A stretch of 16,597 bases of DNA from JAUQQI01 sp040289115 (GTDB taxonomy: Bacteria; Chloroflexota; Dehalococcoidia; JAUQQI01). The translations under genes and the position numbers were made by a program. The notes under the pieces were generated by a model. It saw nothing but the letters and a program-made list of their open reading frames with translations. It ran no database searches and was not told where the DNA came from. The stretch covers positions 1 through 16,597 of the forward strand of contig PSKS01000054.1 in assembly GCA_040289115.1 (NCBI GenBank), written 5' to 3'. Below, piece by piece: positions 15,646 to 16,597 of the stretch (the first letter of the stretch is position 1; every line of letters begins with the position of its first letter).

Positions 15646-15807
15646 ATGTTCCCCAAGATTACCCACTCCGAAGAGGGTCAAGGTCTGGTCGAATACGCAT
15701 TAATCCTCTTTCTCGTCGCCATCGTCGTCATCGCAGTCCTTACGATACTCGGGCGGGAGATCGGCTCGGTCTTTAGCTCGGTCGTGACGGCCTTGAGACC
15801 GCGTTGA
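15646..15807 (+). CDS. flp: Flp-family type IVb pilin, copy 2
   Basis: 53 codons. An eleven-residue leader ends in Gly11, then QGLVEYALIL with Glu at +5, so the predicted cut gives a mature chain of 42 residues. The mature helix differs from copy 1 at nine of 41 aligned positions, most of them in the C-terminal half (for example RE for PQ after the central glycine), and it ends in RPR rather than GG. AAGAGGAGG (15625-15633) is a strong ribosome site, 12 bases from the ATG, rather long. It has its own promoter, and the probable terminator of copy 1 lies between them, so the two pilins can be set at different levels. Copy 2 may be a second major subunit or a minor pilin. Confidence 0.9.
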   Translation: MFPKITHSEEGQGLVEYALILFLVAIVVIAVLTILGREIGSVFSSVVTALRPR

Positions 15808-15840
15808 GAATGTAGGCGGTTAGCCGGTCGGATTTACGGT

Positions 15841-15857
15841 CGGTCCTTCCCGGACCG
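15841..15857 (+). other. Hairpin between flp pilin 2 and the TadE-like gene
   Basis: CGGTCC (15841-15846), loop TTCCC, GGACCG (15852-15857), 34 bases after the pilin stop. No T-run follows, so it is more likely an RNA-stabilising or processing element than a terminator; such stems often keep pilin message above that of downstream genes (inference). Confidence 0.35.
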
Positions 15858-15928
15858 GGCCCGGGTGCCGGGAGCTTCTAGCGCCCCCGTTACCGGGTCC
15901 TTTTCATCGGCCGAAGCGCCTGGCTAAA

Positions 15929-16583
15929 ATGTGCCCTTCGGTTCGGCGCCGGGCGGCACCGCCGCAGCCGCCGGGCCAGAGCTTGGTGGAGCTTGCTCTG
16001 ATTACGCCTCTCCTTTTCCTCCTGATGCTAGGGATTCTCGATTTCGCCCGCATCTTTTTCTCTTACGTTACCGTCAGCAACGCCGCCCGCACCGGCGCCC
16101 GCTACGTGAGCGTTTACCCCGACACGCCCCCGGACCAAGTCTCCCAGGTTGTCGTCGGCGAGGCCGCCAGAACCCTGGACTATTCCCCAGGCTGCAACTG
16201 CCTTTGGTTTTCGGTGGTCACCGAGACCTACCGCTACGGTATCATCGACCCGGTAAACAAGCCCCTATTAAGCGGCACCGTCACCGTGACCTTGGTTTAT
16301 AGCCAGGCGAGCCTCTTTTTCGCCCAGTTCGTGAACGCCATGACGGGGTGGTGGGGTGGCCCGACCCTGCCCACAGTGGTGCCCATTTCGGTGCACGCGG
16401 TGATGCCCATCGCCCTGGGGATGGAGGCCCTGCCCACCCCGACCCCTAGCCCGACGGTCACCCCGTCCCCGTCGCCGACCCCAACCCCGACACCGACCCC
16501 GAGGTCTCCCGGCGGTGGGGGCAACCGGGGCAGTCCCACCCCGACGCCCACGTCCACGCCGACGCCCACCCCGACCAGTTGCA
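15929..16583 (+). CDS. TadE-like pseudopilin, 3' end missing
   Basis: The frame is open to the end of the window; 218 complete codons are genuine, and the last five in view come wholly or mostly from adapter sequence. A leader ends in Gly16, then QSLVELALITPLLFLLMLGILDFARIFF, with Glu at +5, the TadE form of the prepilin peptidase site. The family's conserved VTVSNAARTGARYV region follows. TadE/TadF are minor pilins of the Tad pilus. After about residue 168 the chain becomes a Pro/Thr tract broken by a GGGGNRG segment; this is not typical of short TadE proteins and suggests a stalk leading to a further domain beyond the contig. ATG 15929 is the only ATG, GTG or TTG in frame after the stop at 15821, but it has no Shine-Dalgarno site, so the start is uncertain. 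It follows flp pilin 2 by 121 bp. Confidence 0.85.
16433..16579 (+). repeat. Pro/Thr-coding low-complexity tract
   Basis: Imperfect CCGACC-type hexamer repeats encode 23 residues of PT/PS dipeptides (16433-16501), an 11-residue RSPGGGGNRGS break (16502-16534) and another 15 PT-rich residues (16535-16579). Such repeats commonly end short-read assemblies, which fits the contig ending here. Confidence 0.85.
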
Positions 16584-16597
16584 AGATCGGAAGAGCG
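16584..16597 (+). other. Illumina adapter remnant at contig end
   Basis: AGATCGGAAGAGCG is exactly the first 14 bases of the Illumina TruSeq adapter and runs to the last base of the window. It is not genomic; the true sequence stops at or before 16583. Confidence 0.93.

Noticed and set aside
15901..15930. TTTTCA-N18-TAAAAT promoter at the TadE-like gene
   Set aside because: The -10 overlaps the ATG, so transcription would begin inside the gene; it does not fit the chosen start.
16297..16584. - strand frame rich in Gly-Val repeats
   Set aside because: It is the antisense shadow of the Pro/Thr-coding repeat and depends on adapter-adjacent sequence.
1..16597. CRISPR arrays, tRNA/rRNA genes, insertion sequences, phage or defence islands
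   Set aside because: No regular spaced repeats, tRNA-like structures, transposase or integrase motifs, or terminal inverted repeats were seen on either strand.

Overview
The window is one GC-rich (roughly two-thirds G+C by eye) bacterial contig that is cut at both ends: the first gene has no start and the last has no stop. The final 14 bases match the start of the Illumina TruSeq adapter, so the right edge is an assembly artefact. The lineage cannot be fixed from sequence alone. An S-layer-homology (SLH) wall protein, a teichoic-acid/O-antigen type ABC exporter, Flp/Tad pilins, a twin-arginine lipoprotein and a Uma2-family protein suggest a high-GC, possibly thermophilic member of the Bacillota or Chloroflexota (inference).

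Layout. (1) 1-1371, + strand: 3' part of a surface protein ending in three SLH domains, closed by a strong two-way terminator at 1384-1428. (2) 6364-1441, - strand: a cell-surface polysaccharide operon, in transcription order a polyprenyl-phosphate sugar-1-phosphate transferase, a Uma2-family nuclease-like protein, UDP-GlcNAc 2-epimerase (wecB), and the ABC exporter pair wzm/wzt; the last three overlap. (3) 6365-6642: a divergent promoter region with one TATAAT-type promoter facing each way. (4) 6643-11523, + strand: short-chain dehydrogenase, hydantoinase/oxoprolinase A and B. (5) 14996-11520, - strand: a peptide/nickel-type ABC importer consisting of a Tat lipoprotein binding protein and two permeases, with no ATPase genes. 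It meets the hydantoinase operon tail to tail, with stop codons overlapping. (6) 14997-15346: a divergent, partly AT-rich intergenic region. (7) 15347-16583, + strand: the start of a Tad pilus locus with two tandem Flp pilins, each with separate transcription signals, then a TadE-like pseudopilin with a Pro/Thr-rich tail that runs off the contig.

Working model. Region 2 makes and exports a lipid-linked glycan probably containing ManNAc. SLH domains such as those in region 1 bind ManNAc-containing secondary cell wall polymers in studied Gram-positive bacteria, so the two convergent units may be receptor and ligand. Regions 4 and 5 look like import plus ATP-dependent opening of a cyclic amide (hydantoin, oxoproline or similar), but the substrate is unknown. 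Nothing here amounts to a clearly new defence or mobile system; the most notable points are the exporter/SLH pairing, the ATPase-less importer facing hyuAB, and the pilin duplication.
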